A DNA stretch of 15,297 nt from Clostridia bacterium. Its GTDB lineage: Bacteria; Bacillota; Clostridia; Christensenellales; Aristaeellaceae. The translations under genes and the position numbers were made by a program. The notes beneath the pieces were generated by a model. It had not been told where the DNA came from. It ran no database searches and was given only the letters and a program-made list of their open reading frames with translations. This document shows positions 6,044 through 12,837 of this stretch, in pieces. Position 1 is the first letter of the stretch, and each line of letters starts with the position of its first letter. Location of the stretch: contig CAAEEC010000221.1 of assembly GCA_900754755.1 (NCBI GenBank), positions 1 through 15,297 on the forward strand, given 5' to 3'.

Positions 6044-6059
6044 GCCGCCGCGCGGCGGC
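6044..6059. repeat. Perfect 16-bp GC palindrome
   Basis: GCCGCCGCGCGGCGGC is a perfect, loopless palindrome within the AT-richer spoIIGA upstream region. No T-run follows on either strand, so it is not a typical terminator. It could be a dimeric protein site or a chance GC run. Confidence 0.5.
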
Positions 6060-6170
6060 TTGCTGTGCACTTTTTCGCTTTGCGTAGGTATCACAAAATG
6101 CATTTCCGCCTTTGTGGCATGAAGGGCAGGCCAGCGCGCGGCACTCGCTTTTATGGGACCGCCCAACCTT

Positions 6171-6177
6171 TTCGACA
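6171..6177 (-). promoter_or_regulatory. Perfect Spo0A-box match
   Basis: TGTCGAA on the minus strand (within TATGTCGAAAAGG) matches the Spo0A box consensus at all seven positions. It lies about 315 bp upstream of the spoIIGA start and about 190 bp upstream of the phased CGAA boxes, which is far for direct activation. A 7-mer can occur by chance in a window of this size. Confidence 0.3.
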
Positions 6178-6226
6178 TATTTGCCCAAACCACTCGTTTG
6201 GCGAATGGCCTTCCGCGCATGGGCAT

Positions 6227-6261
6227 AAAAAAAGCCCCCGGTCCATTCAAGGACTGGGAGC
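6227..6261 (-). terminator. Rho-independent terminator of the yraN-GT-comM unit
   Basis: On the minus strand an 11-bp stem with one mismatch and one G-T pair (GCTCCCAGTCC with GGACCGGGGGC) encloses the loop TTGAAT and is followed by seven T residues. It lies about 60 bp past the comM stop codon. Confidence 0.87.
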
Positions 6262-6319
6262 GTTGCGAATTTCCGGCGTGCCAGCGATGGCAGCGCCTAT
6301 TTTATGCGATAAAAATTGC

Positions 6320-7849
6320 CTATCCCCAATATTTGCGATCGAGCGAGCGGTATTGCACGGCTTCGGCGAGGTGGACATCCTGGATTTCTTCGGAAGCGGC
6401 GAGATCCGCGATGGTGCGCGCGACCTTGATCACGCGCGTGGCGGCGCGGTTGGACAGACCCATCGCGCTGCAAGCCTGGGCGAGCAGCGCGTCCGCTGCG
6501 CGCGTCATATGGCAATGCAGCGCGAGCGAACGGGCGTCCAAGCGTGCATTGGAGCGAATGGACGAATTGGCATAGCGCGCGGCTTGAAGCTCCCGCGCGG
6601 CCACCACCCGCGCCCGGATGGCAGAAGAAGGTTCCTCCAACGCGGCGCTGGCGATGTCGTGCGCCTCCATGGAAACGACTTCCACATGCAAATCGATGCG
6701 ATCGAGCAGCGGGCCAGAAACCCGGTTCAGATAGCGGCGGATTTCCACCGGCGAGCAGCGGCACTGCTTGGTTTTGGAGCCATAATTGCCGCAAGGACAG
6801 GGATTCATGGAGCACACCAGCATGAAAGCGGAGGGATAAGAAGCGGTCGCATTCGCGCGGGTGATGGTCACAAAGCCGTCTTCCATGGGTTGGCGCAGGG
6901 TTTCCAGCACCGTGCGGGCATACTCCGGCAGCTCATCCAAAAACAAAACGCCATTGTGGGCCTTGGAAATTTCCCCCGGCATAGCGTTGGAACCGCCGCC
7001 CACCAGCGAGGCCTGGGAAGCCGTGTGGTGTGGCGAACGGAAGGGCCGTTCGGTGATCAAACCGGCCTCGGGCACCGAGCCGGAAACGGAATGGATGCGC
7101 GTGACCTCCAGCGCCTCTTCAAAGCTCATATCCGGCAAAATGGAGGGGATGCAACGCGCGAGCAGCGTCTTGCCCGAGCCCGGCGGCCCAATGAGCAACA
7201 CATTATGCCCGCCCGCGGCGGCAATTTCCAGCGCGCGTTTGGCAGCCTTCTGGCCCTTGACGTGCATGAAATCCGCGCTAGGCGTGCGCTGGGCCATGAG
7301 CTGATTGTAGGGAACCGGAACCAGCGGCTCAATGGGACGCTTGCCGGAAAGATGCGCCACCACCTGTTCCAGGTTCCCGGCGGGAAGGATGGCGATTCCA
7401 TCCACACAGCGCACCTCCATGGCGTTCGCCTGCGGAAGCACAATGGCGCTCAGCCCCAGCGCGCGAGCGGCCAACACCATTGGCAGCACGCCACGCACCG
7501 GCTGAATGGCCCCATTGAGCGAAAGCTCGCCCACAAACGCCACGCCCGCGAGCGCCGCGCCAGGAATATCTCGCTTGCAAGCCAAGAGGCCAACCGCGAT
7601 GGGCAAATCGAAGCTCGGGCCTTCCTTTTTCCGATCGGCGGGCGCGAGATTGACCGTGATGCGCTCCTCGGGCATTTTATAGCCGCTGTTCAGAATGGCC
7701 GCCTTTACGCGCTCGCGGGATTCGCGCACGGTCGCGTCTGGCAGGCCCACGATTTCGAACGCAGGCATGCCAAAGCTCACGTTCACCTCCGCGCGCACCG
7801 GAAAGCTGTCGATCCCGGCGATGCCAAAGCTCGTGACGATGTGGAGCAC
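6320..7849 (-). CDS. comM: YifB/ComM family Mg-chelatase-like AAA+ ATPase
   Basis: This 509-residue protein is full length for the YifB/ComM family. Proteobacterial ComM is a hexameric helicase that aids branch migration during natural transformation; the Bacillota role is less studied. Domains: an N-terminal Lon-protease-like fold (about 1-170) with FEIVGLPDATVRESRERV (31-48) and the NLAPAD...GPSFDLPIA region (68-85); an AAA+ core with Walker A GPPGSGKT (221-228), Walker B GVLFLDE (300-306) and SGPLLDRIDLH (378-388); a cysteine cluster CPCGNYG...CRC (351-365); and a helical lid. The start is a GTG at 7849 with AAAGGA 10 nt upstream; the open frame continues upstream into the GT gene but does not match the family there. 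It begins 22 bp after the GT stop, and a strong terminator follows. Confidence 0.93.
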   Translation of the reverse strand: MLHIVTSFGIAGIDSFPVRAEVNVSFGMPAFEIVGLPDATVRESRERVKAAILNSGYKMPEERITVNLAPADRKKEGPSFDLPIAVGLLACKRDIPGAALAGVAFVGELSLNGAIQPVRGVLPMVLAARALGLSAIVLPQANAMEVRCVDGIAILPAGNLEQVVAHLSGKRPIEPLVPVPYNQLMAQRTPSADFMHVKGQKAAKRALEIAAAGGHNVLLIGPPGSGKTLLARCIPSILPDMSFEEALEVTRIHSVSGSVPEAGLITERPFRSPHHTASQASLVGGGSNAMPGEISKAHNGVLFLDELPEYARTVLETLRQPMEDGFVTITRANATASYPSAFMLVCSMNPCPCGNYGSKTKQCRCSPVEIRRYLNRVSGPLLDRIDLHVEVVSMEAHDIASAALEEPSSAIRARVVAARELQAARYANSSIRSNARLDARSLALHCHMTRAADALLAQACSAMGLSNRAATRVIKVARTIADLAASEEIQDVHLAEAVQYRSLDRKYWG

Positions 7850-7871
7850 AGGAATCCCGTCCTTTCGTGCG

Positions 7872-10800
7872 TTAGAAATTGTACCAGTTGAACCAGCGCA
7901 GCAGCATCGCGTAGCTGCGCGCCACCGGCATGCCGGATTCCAGCGGATAGAACATGGCAAACAGCACCGCAGCCGCGGCCAATAGGAAGATGGACGCGCC
8001 CTTGAACGCCCGCGCATCGCGCGCCCGAATCCGCTCCAGCACGAAGACGATGGCCAGGATCAAAAAGGACACGCTGGCAAAATAGTGGTAGATGAACGTG
8101 CAGCGCGAGATCAGCACCCACGGCAAATATTGCGAAGCGAACCCCACTGCCACGATGAACATGCCCTGATTCACTTTGCGTTCCGCAGCCAGACGCCACA
8201 GGCAAACGATGAGCGCCACCAATCCCGTCCACCACACGGCGGGATTGCCCATGCAGGAAATGGAGGACACCATATTCGCGGGCATGAAATCCGCGCCGGA
8301 ATAATACCACATGGGCCGCACGATCAGGGGCCATTCATACCACGGTGAGGCAAAGGAATGCGTGGCTTCCAGATCGTTGTGATAATTGAACATGGTGATC
8401 TGCAAATCCAGCACCTTTTGCACCGTCAGTCCGCCGCTGGGCAGCATCTGCCAATAGTACGAATAATAGTAAATCACCAGCGGAACCGCCACGAAAAATA
8501 CCACGCAGCAGCCCAGCGTAATGGCCAGCTTGCGCGCAAATCCACGCACCTTTTCGCGGTCCTCGGCGCAAAAATATTCGCGCGCGCGCCAATACACCGT
8601 GAGGAAAAAGAGGAATGCCAGTCCGACGGAGGCATAGATTCCCGTCCACTTGCTGGCCCAGGCAAAGCCCATGAACAAGCCGCTCAGGCCCAGTGGCACC
8701 AACGTCTTCCACAAGGGCTCGCGGAAGAAGCTCATCTGCACATACCGGATCATAAACAGGTACATCACCATGATGAAAAACACGACATAACTATCGATGG
8801 TAGCGATGCGCGTTTGCGTAAAGTGCATGGAATCCAGCGCCAGCAGCGCCATGGCAATGCAGGATAGATCCGTGCGCTTGGTGAGTTGCTTGGCCAGCAG
8901 ATACATCACCGTCAACATCAAAACGCCCATCACCGCGCCCATAAAGCGCCAGCCGAACGGCGTCATGCCAAAGAGCTTGATGCCGATCATCATCAGCACC
9001 TTGCCCAGCGGCGGATGCGTCCACTCATAGGCCGAAGTGCCGTTCAAATGCTCATAGGCCGTGCGCGCATGGTAGATTTCATCGAAATATGTGCCGTTGT
9101 AATAGGACGGATACGGCGGCACGGTATCCTGCTCGTCCGTCAGCAGGGTAAAGTCCGTGGCGAATTCTTCCGCCGCGCCATCGCGGGAAATGCCCGAAAT
9201 GGGCAAAACCGCGCCATTTTCATCCAGGAAAGCCACTTCGTGCAGGGTTAGGCCCACGCGCTCAGCGCGCAGGCGCACATAGCGGGCGGTCTGCATGGGA
9301 TATCCGCTCTGCAAGGGCGTGAATTCTCCGGAATCGCTCATCTCCCCGGGCTGGTACCACAGCCAGCGGAAACATACGCCTTGGGAAAACTGCGCTTCGT
9401 GCGGTTCCGTCCACGTCACGCCATCCGAGGAGAGTTCCACCGTAAAGGTGGAAGTGCTCACGCCGCCATAATACGTCATATGGAACGTTTGCTCCGTTCC
9501 CAAATCGATGGTCACGGTTTCGCCGGGCGCGGAAGACGTCCACGCCGTCTGCGGCGCTTTCGTGGAGCCGAGGTTGGTGAAAGCGAGCACGGAATAGACC
9601 ACCGTCACGCCCGCGATGAGCAGGTAATCCAGCCGCTTGAGATTCAGCTTATAGTTCGCCGGGGCGAGGACCCGCTCTTTGTGCGGATCGGGGAGCGTTT
9701 CCACCGCGAAGGGTTTTTCCCGTCCGCGGACGACCACGTCGAACGTCGTCCACGCGAGGCACAGCGCGCCCGCCAGATTGAAAGGCGACGCAATACAGGG
9801 GTAAACCCGCTCCGCGCCGGTGATGATGCGCGAAACCTCATACAGCCCATCCTGCAAAATCATGCTCACGTTGATGAATAGCCCCGCCGTAAGGAGCGTA
9901 AACGCGTAGAGAATGCGCTTATCGCGGCACGTGGCATAGGCCATCAGCATCAAAAGCAGCGCCGGGAAGGCATACCGCTCGTGCATCATGGGGCCGAACA
10001 CGAATAGCAGCGCGATCAAGCTCGCGGCGATCAGGAACAAGTGCTTGGGCGCTTTCGAGCGCAGCGCCAGGAAAAACGAAAACAGATAGGCCGCCACAAA
10101 CAGCGCGAAGGCCACGGCGGTGGCCGCGGGGTGAGCTGCCAGCGAAGCCCAGTTCAGCGAGAACAGTTCATACAGGTTCATCGCGTTGATGGTCACATAG
10201 CGGTAGCCCGAAACGGTGTTGGTATACAGGTTCCAAAGCCACACAACGGGGTTTTGCCCGCCGGAGAACACGCAACCTGTGAGCAAAAAGAGCACCAGCG
10301 CGCCCGCCAAGCCCACGAGCGCACGCAGACACGCCTTATAATCCCGCGCGCGCACCAGCGCGGCGACGACGAAAATCAGGCCCAGCGGCGCAAAAAGCAG
10401 CGCTTGCGGCTTGGTGAGCACTGCCAAGGCAAATACGGGCAGCGCCACCGGATAGCGGCCGCGCACCAGGGAAACCGCGGCAACGGCCAGCATCAGCGTA
10501 AACACGCTATCCACCTGGCCCCAGGCCGCGCTATCCAAAATGGCGATGGGATTGAAGGCGTACAGGCATGCCAGCACCAGCGCGACGCGCTCGCCCGCGC
10601 TTTGCTTGGCGTTGGCATACAGATAGGCCGCGCCCGCCAAATCGAACAAAATGGGCACCAGCTTGATCATCAGCCAGTGGGCGTTGCTATCGTAGGCGAT
10701 GCCAAAGGCCGTGCGCAGCGCTTCCATGGGCCAGAGCAGCAAGAGATACACCGGCGGATAATCGCAAAAATAGTTGGGATCGGAATAAAATTCCAGCGGC

Positions 10801-11672
10801 CCGGTATGCAACATGCGGTACGCCCAGGCCTCAAAGCAATTGATGTCCACCGCGTAGCCGCGCACTGACAGCGCGATCGCGCAGCGCAAAATGAGCGCGA
10901 ACAGCATCGCCACGGCCAGTATCCCCCGCGCGCTGCGCGCGCGAAGTTCGCCGTGCGCGCGGCGGAACTGCTGCGTGTAAACCGCGCCCAGCAAAAAGAC
11001 GAACAGCACGGCGGCGAGCAAGATCAGTTCGTTGTGCGTTTCATAGCCCGACGCTGCCTCTTCTTCAAAAAAGGAATCGCTCTGCCCACCATCGTCATTG
11101 CCCGCGGGCGCAAGGGTCGCAAAGCTCACGGCCTGCGCATCCGCAGGCGCGCCGTCCAATTTCACCATTCGCACATCGTCAAACCACGCGCGCACACGGC
11201 TTTCCGCGCCATAAAAGCCCACGCGCAGCAAAACCACCACTTCCGTCTGGTCCGGCCCCGCTTGGCCCGTCAGCGTGAGGTTCACCCATTCGCCATCCGT
11301 TTCGCGCGCCGTGTTGGATTTGGAAAAGGTATTGTCTATGGAAATGTTGGCGCCTTCGCCCGCAATATCGTACGCCTCGGCCTTCACCCGGCAGGTAATT
11401 TGATAATACGCGCCGGGTTCCACGGGCACTGCCTGGCAAAAGCGCGCATCGTTAAAATCTAAGTTGTAAATCTGGGCTGCGCCATCCTCACAAGAAAAAT
11501 GGGTAATGCCCGCATCCGAAAAATAGGCATAGGTATACCACCCCACCGGCAACCCGTTTTCCACCTGGGAAAAGTCCCCGTTGACGATCAGGTTATCCTC
11601 TTCCGCCGCCGCAACCGAAAAAAAGGACAAAAGCAGCAAAGCGGCCAGCAGACAAAACAATCCTTTACGCAT
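7872..11672 (-). CDS. Giant membrane protein with two GT-C glycosyltransferase units and two lectin-like modules
   Basis: This 1,266-residue protein joins four parts. A signal peptide (1-23, ending VAAAEE) precedes a beta-sandwich carbohydrate-binding-like module (27-172; NLIVNGDFSQ...GLPVGWY, then RAWFDDVRM). After an acidic linker and a membrane helix (about 216-232) comes a first GT-C unit (about 250-650) with VDINCFEAWAYRML (275-288), CDYPPVYLLLL (303-313) and MMHERYAFP (562-570). A second extracytoplasmic module (about 703-825; VELSSDGVTWTEP, ARYVRLRAERVGLTLHEV) resembles F5/8 type C discoidin domains. The last unit (about 855-1266) is a GT39/PMT-type enzyme with the acidic motif FDEIYHARTA (863-872) and THPPLGK (885-891). 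Both units probably use polyprenyl-phosphate sugars on the outer face. Acceptors are unknown. It starts 21 bp after yraN, with GGAG 7 nt before the ATG. Confidence 0.88.
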   Translation of the reverse strand: MRKGLFCLLAALLLLSFFSVAAAEEDNLIVNGDFSQVENGLPVGWYTYAYFSDAGITHFSCEDGAAQIYNLDFNDARFCQAVPVEPGAYYQITCRVKAEAYDIAGEGANISIDNTFSKSNTARETDGEWVNLTLTGQAGPDQTEVVVLLRVGFYGAESRVRAWFDDVRMVKLDGAPADAQAVSFATLAPAGNDDGGQSDSFFEEEAASGYETHNELILLAAVLFVFLLGAVYTQQFRRAHGELRARSARGILAVAMLFALILRCAIALSVRGYAVDINCFEAWAYRMLHTGPLEFYSDPNYFCDYPPVYLLLLWPMEALRTAFGIAYDSNAHWLMIKLVPILFDLAGAAYLYANAKQSAGERVALVLACLYAFNPIAILDSAAWGQVDSVFTLMLAVAAVSLVRGRYPVALPVFALAVLTKPQALLFAPLGLIFVVAALVRARDYKACLRALVGLAGALVLFLLTGCVFSGGQNPVVWLWNLYTNTVSGYRYVTINAMNLYELFSLNWASLAAHPAATAVAFALFVAAYLFSFFLALRSKAPKHLFLIAASLIALLFVFGPMMHERYAFPALLLMLMAYATCRDKRILYAFTLLTAGLFINVSMILQDGLYEVSRIITGAERVYPCIASPFNLAGALCLAWTTFDVVVRGREKPFAVETLPDPHKERVLAPANYKLNLKRLDYLLIAGVTVVYSVLAFTNLGSTKAPQTAWTSSAPGETVTIDLGTEQTFHMTYYGGVSTSTFTVELSSDGVTWTEPHEAQFSQGVCFRWLWYQPGEMSDSGEFTPLQSGYPMQTARYVRLRAERVGLTLHEVAFLDENGAVLPISGISRDGAAEEFATDFTLLTDEQDTVPPYPSYYNGTYFDEIYHARTAYEHLNGTSAYEWTHPPLGKVLMMIGIKLFGMTPFGWRFMGAVMGVLMLTVMYLLAKQLTKRTDLSCIAMALLALDSMHFTQTRIATIDSYVVFFIMVMYLFMIRYVQMSFFREPLWKTLVPLGLSGLFMGFAWASKWTGIYASVGLAFLFFLTVYWRAREYFCAEDREKVRGFARKLAITLGCCVVFFVAVPLVIYYYSYYWQMLPSGGLTVQKVLDLQITMFNYHNDLEATHSFASPWYEWPLIVRPMWYYSGADFMPANMVSSISCMGNPAVWWTGLVALIVCLWRLAAERKVNQGMFIVAVGFASQYLPWVLISRCTFIYHYFASVSFLILAIVFVLERIRARDARAFKGASIFLLAAAAVLFAMFYPLESGMPVARSYAMLLRWFNWYNF

Positions 11673-11693
11673 ACTCTATCTCCGTCTCATTGA

Positions 11694-12050
11694 TCATGCC
11701 ATGCCCGTTGCGTCAAACGCGGCGGGGATGTGGTTCACATGCCCGGGCGTGAGTTCCACAACATCGAATCGAAGGCGCGCGTCCATCAAATGATGCATTG
11801 CCGCATAAATCTTGGCGCACTGGATGATCTTGCGGCGCTTAGCGGGCGTAACCGCCTCGGCGGGCCGGCCCAGACGCGGCGTGCTGCGCCGCTTCACTTC
11901 CACAAATACGATGCAGCCATCCATTTCCACAATCAGATCGATCTCACCGGTGCGCGTGCGGAAATTGCGTTCGCGCACCTTGGCTCCGCGCGCGACCAAA
12001 TACGCTTCCGCGGCGTTCTCCCCGGTGAGTATGCGGTAGTGCTCGCTCAT
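11694..12050 (-). CDS. yraN: YraN family (UPF0102) nuclease-like protein
   Basis: This 118-residue protein has the family's full length and restriction-endonuclease-like core: GENAAEAYLVARGAKVRERN (10-29), GEIDLIVEMDG (35-45) and VFVEVKRRS (48-56). The acidic residues of GEIDLI and the E-x-K of FVEVK match the metal-binding pattern of that fold, so nuclease or Holliday-junction-type activity is plausible. The cellular role is not established. GGAGG lies 5 nt before the ATG, and an extended -10 promoter lies just upstream. It is the first gene of a unit with the giant GT and comM. In many bacteria yraN sits directly beside yifB/comM and dprA, so the inserted GT gene is unusual. Confidence 0.92.
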   Translation of the reverse strand: MSEHYRILTGENAAEAYLVARGAKVRERNFRTRTGEIDLIVEMDGCIVFVEVKRRSTPRLGRPAEAVTPAKRRKIIQCAKIYAAMHHLMDARLRFDVVELTPGHVNHIPAAFDATGMA

Positions 12051-12079
12051 ATATGCCTCCGAACCAAAGCAGTGCTCCC

Positions 12080-12108
12080 ATTATAACACGCTTCCCCGCG
12101 CCCTGCAA
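12080..12108 (-). promoter_or_regulatory. Promoter of the yraN-GT-comM unit
   Basis: On the minus strand a perfect TATAAT (12080-12085) carries an extended -10 TGT just upstream and a weak -35 TTGCAG (12103-12108) at 17-bp spacing. The start point would be near 12073, giving a leader of about 23 nt before the yraN ATG. Confidence 0.72.
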
Positions 12109-12127
12109 TGGACGAACCGTAAATAAA

Positions 12128-12176
12128 CCAAAGCAAAACCTGCTCGTTGACAAACCTTTGGTTTGTCAACGAGCAG
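12128..12176 (-). terminator. Perfect 17-bp inverted repeat, probable terminator after the nitroreductase
   Basis: CTGCTCGTTGACAAACC (12140-12156) and its exact complement (12160-12176) enclose a 3-nt loop. On the minus strand the stem is followed by GTTTTGCTTTGG, an interrupted T-rich tail. The stem is much longer than a typical terminator. It separates the ABC/nitroreductase unit from the yraN promoter. Confidence 0.6.
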
Positions 12177-12177
12177 A

Positions 12178-12210
12178 TGCCCGCCCATTCTGGAATGGAA
12201 CGGGCGGGCA
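12178..12210 (-). repeat. Second, GC-rich hairpin next to the 17-bp inverted repeat
   Basis: TGCCCGCCC (12178-12186) pairs with GGGCGGGCA (12202-12210) around a 15-nt loop that includes a small inner ATTC/GAAT pairing. It lies 40 bp past the nitroreductase stop and one base from the larger inverted repeat. No T-run follows directly; together they may act as a two-hairpin 3' end. Confidence 0.55.
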
Positions 12211-12250
12211 GTTCAAAGCGGGCAACGTTGCCAATGAAAGGCGCGGCGCT

Positions 12251-12763
12251 TTAGCGGTACTGCACGGTTTCGGCAAGCGGCTTGCGCTGGCTATGCGTTG
12301 CTAAGGGCTTTGCCCCTTCGGCTGCATATCCCAAATCCAGCAACATCAGCACTTCTTCATTTTCCGGCAGGGCAAATTCCTTGGCCACCGCTTCCGGGTC
12401 GAAAAAGTTGAGCCAACAGCTTTCTACACCGGCGGCTTTTGCGGCCAGCATCATGTGCGTGGCCACGATAGCGGCGTCTTCCACACCGGAATCCCGCTTT
12501 CCGCCAGGGTAGACGAACACATTGTTTTTGTCAAAGGCGACGATCAGCACCGTGGGCGCGCCGTAGCGGCAGGGCGTCACCGCATCGATCTTGGCCAGCC
12601 CCTGCGCCGATTGCACCACGTAAATCTTCTGTTCCTGCAAGTTCTTCGCCGTAGGCGCCAGGCGTCCGGCTTCTAAAATCGCCTTGAGCTGGGCCGCGTC
12701 CACCTGCCGCCCGTCAAATTTCTTGCAGGAATAGCGATTCTTGACCACATCAAAAAATTCCAT
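12251..12763 (-). CDS. Nitroreductase family flavoprotein
   Basis: This 170-residue protein is a compact FMN-dependent nitroreductase-fold enzyme, a family whose members reduce nitro groups, quinones or flavins with NAD(P)H, usually as homodimers. The FMN phosphate-binding motif NRYSCKKFD is at 9-17, followed by RLAPTAKNLQ (34-43), the dimer helix with SGVEDAAIVATHMMLAAKA (92-110), GVESCWLNFF (112-121) and LLDLGYA (141-147). The natural substrate cannot be read from sequence. AAGGAGG lies 8 nt before the ATG. It starts 74 bp after the ABC transporter stop with no clear terminator or promoter between, so it is probably co-transcribed with it; two hairpins follow the gene. Confidence 0.9.
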   Translation of the reverse strand: MEFFDVVKNRYSCKKFDGRQVDAAQLKAILEAGRLAPTAKNLQEQKIYVVQSAQGLAKIDAVTPCRYGAPTVLIVAFDKNNVFVYPGGKRDSGVEDAAIVATHMMLAAKAAGVESCWLNFFDPEAVAKEFALPENEEVLMLLDLGYAAEGAKPLATHSQRKPLAETVQYR

Positions 12764-12837
12764 GCACTTATCCTCCTTATCCCTCTTTTTCGTGCCGTCC
12801 TTGCGTTCTCGAGCGCCTAAGAGCGGCCAATCCTTCT

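Larger units (their letters stand above)
5856..6226. other. Long intergenic region upstream of spoIIGA
   Basis: The gap between spoIIGA and the comM terminator shows no credible gene. The part nearest spoIIGA (about 5880-6020) is AT-rich against a GC-rich background, as expected for a control region. It holds the phased CGAA boxes and a -10 candidate (5926-5982), a perfect 16-bp GC palindrome (6044-6059), and a perfect TGTCGAA Spo0A-box match (6171-6177). An 80-codon minus-strand frame (5946-6188) starts at a TTG without a ribosome-binding site and has no recognisable features. Confidence 0.7.

Noticed and set aside
5946..6188. 80-codon minus-strand frame with several cysteines in the spoIIGA upstream region
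   Set aside because: It begins at TTG without a ribosome-binding site, matches no family I know, and overlaps the phased boxes and the palindrome. The cysteines do not form a regular metal-binding pattern.
5948..7891. Long plus-strand open frame (647 codons) opposite comM
   Set aside because: It is the mirror frame of comM in GC-rich DNA, rich in Arg, His and Gly with no domain. The minus-strand gene has complete family motifs.
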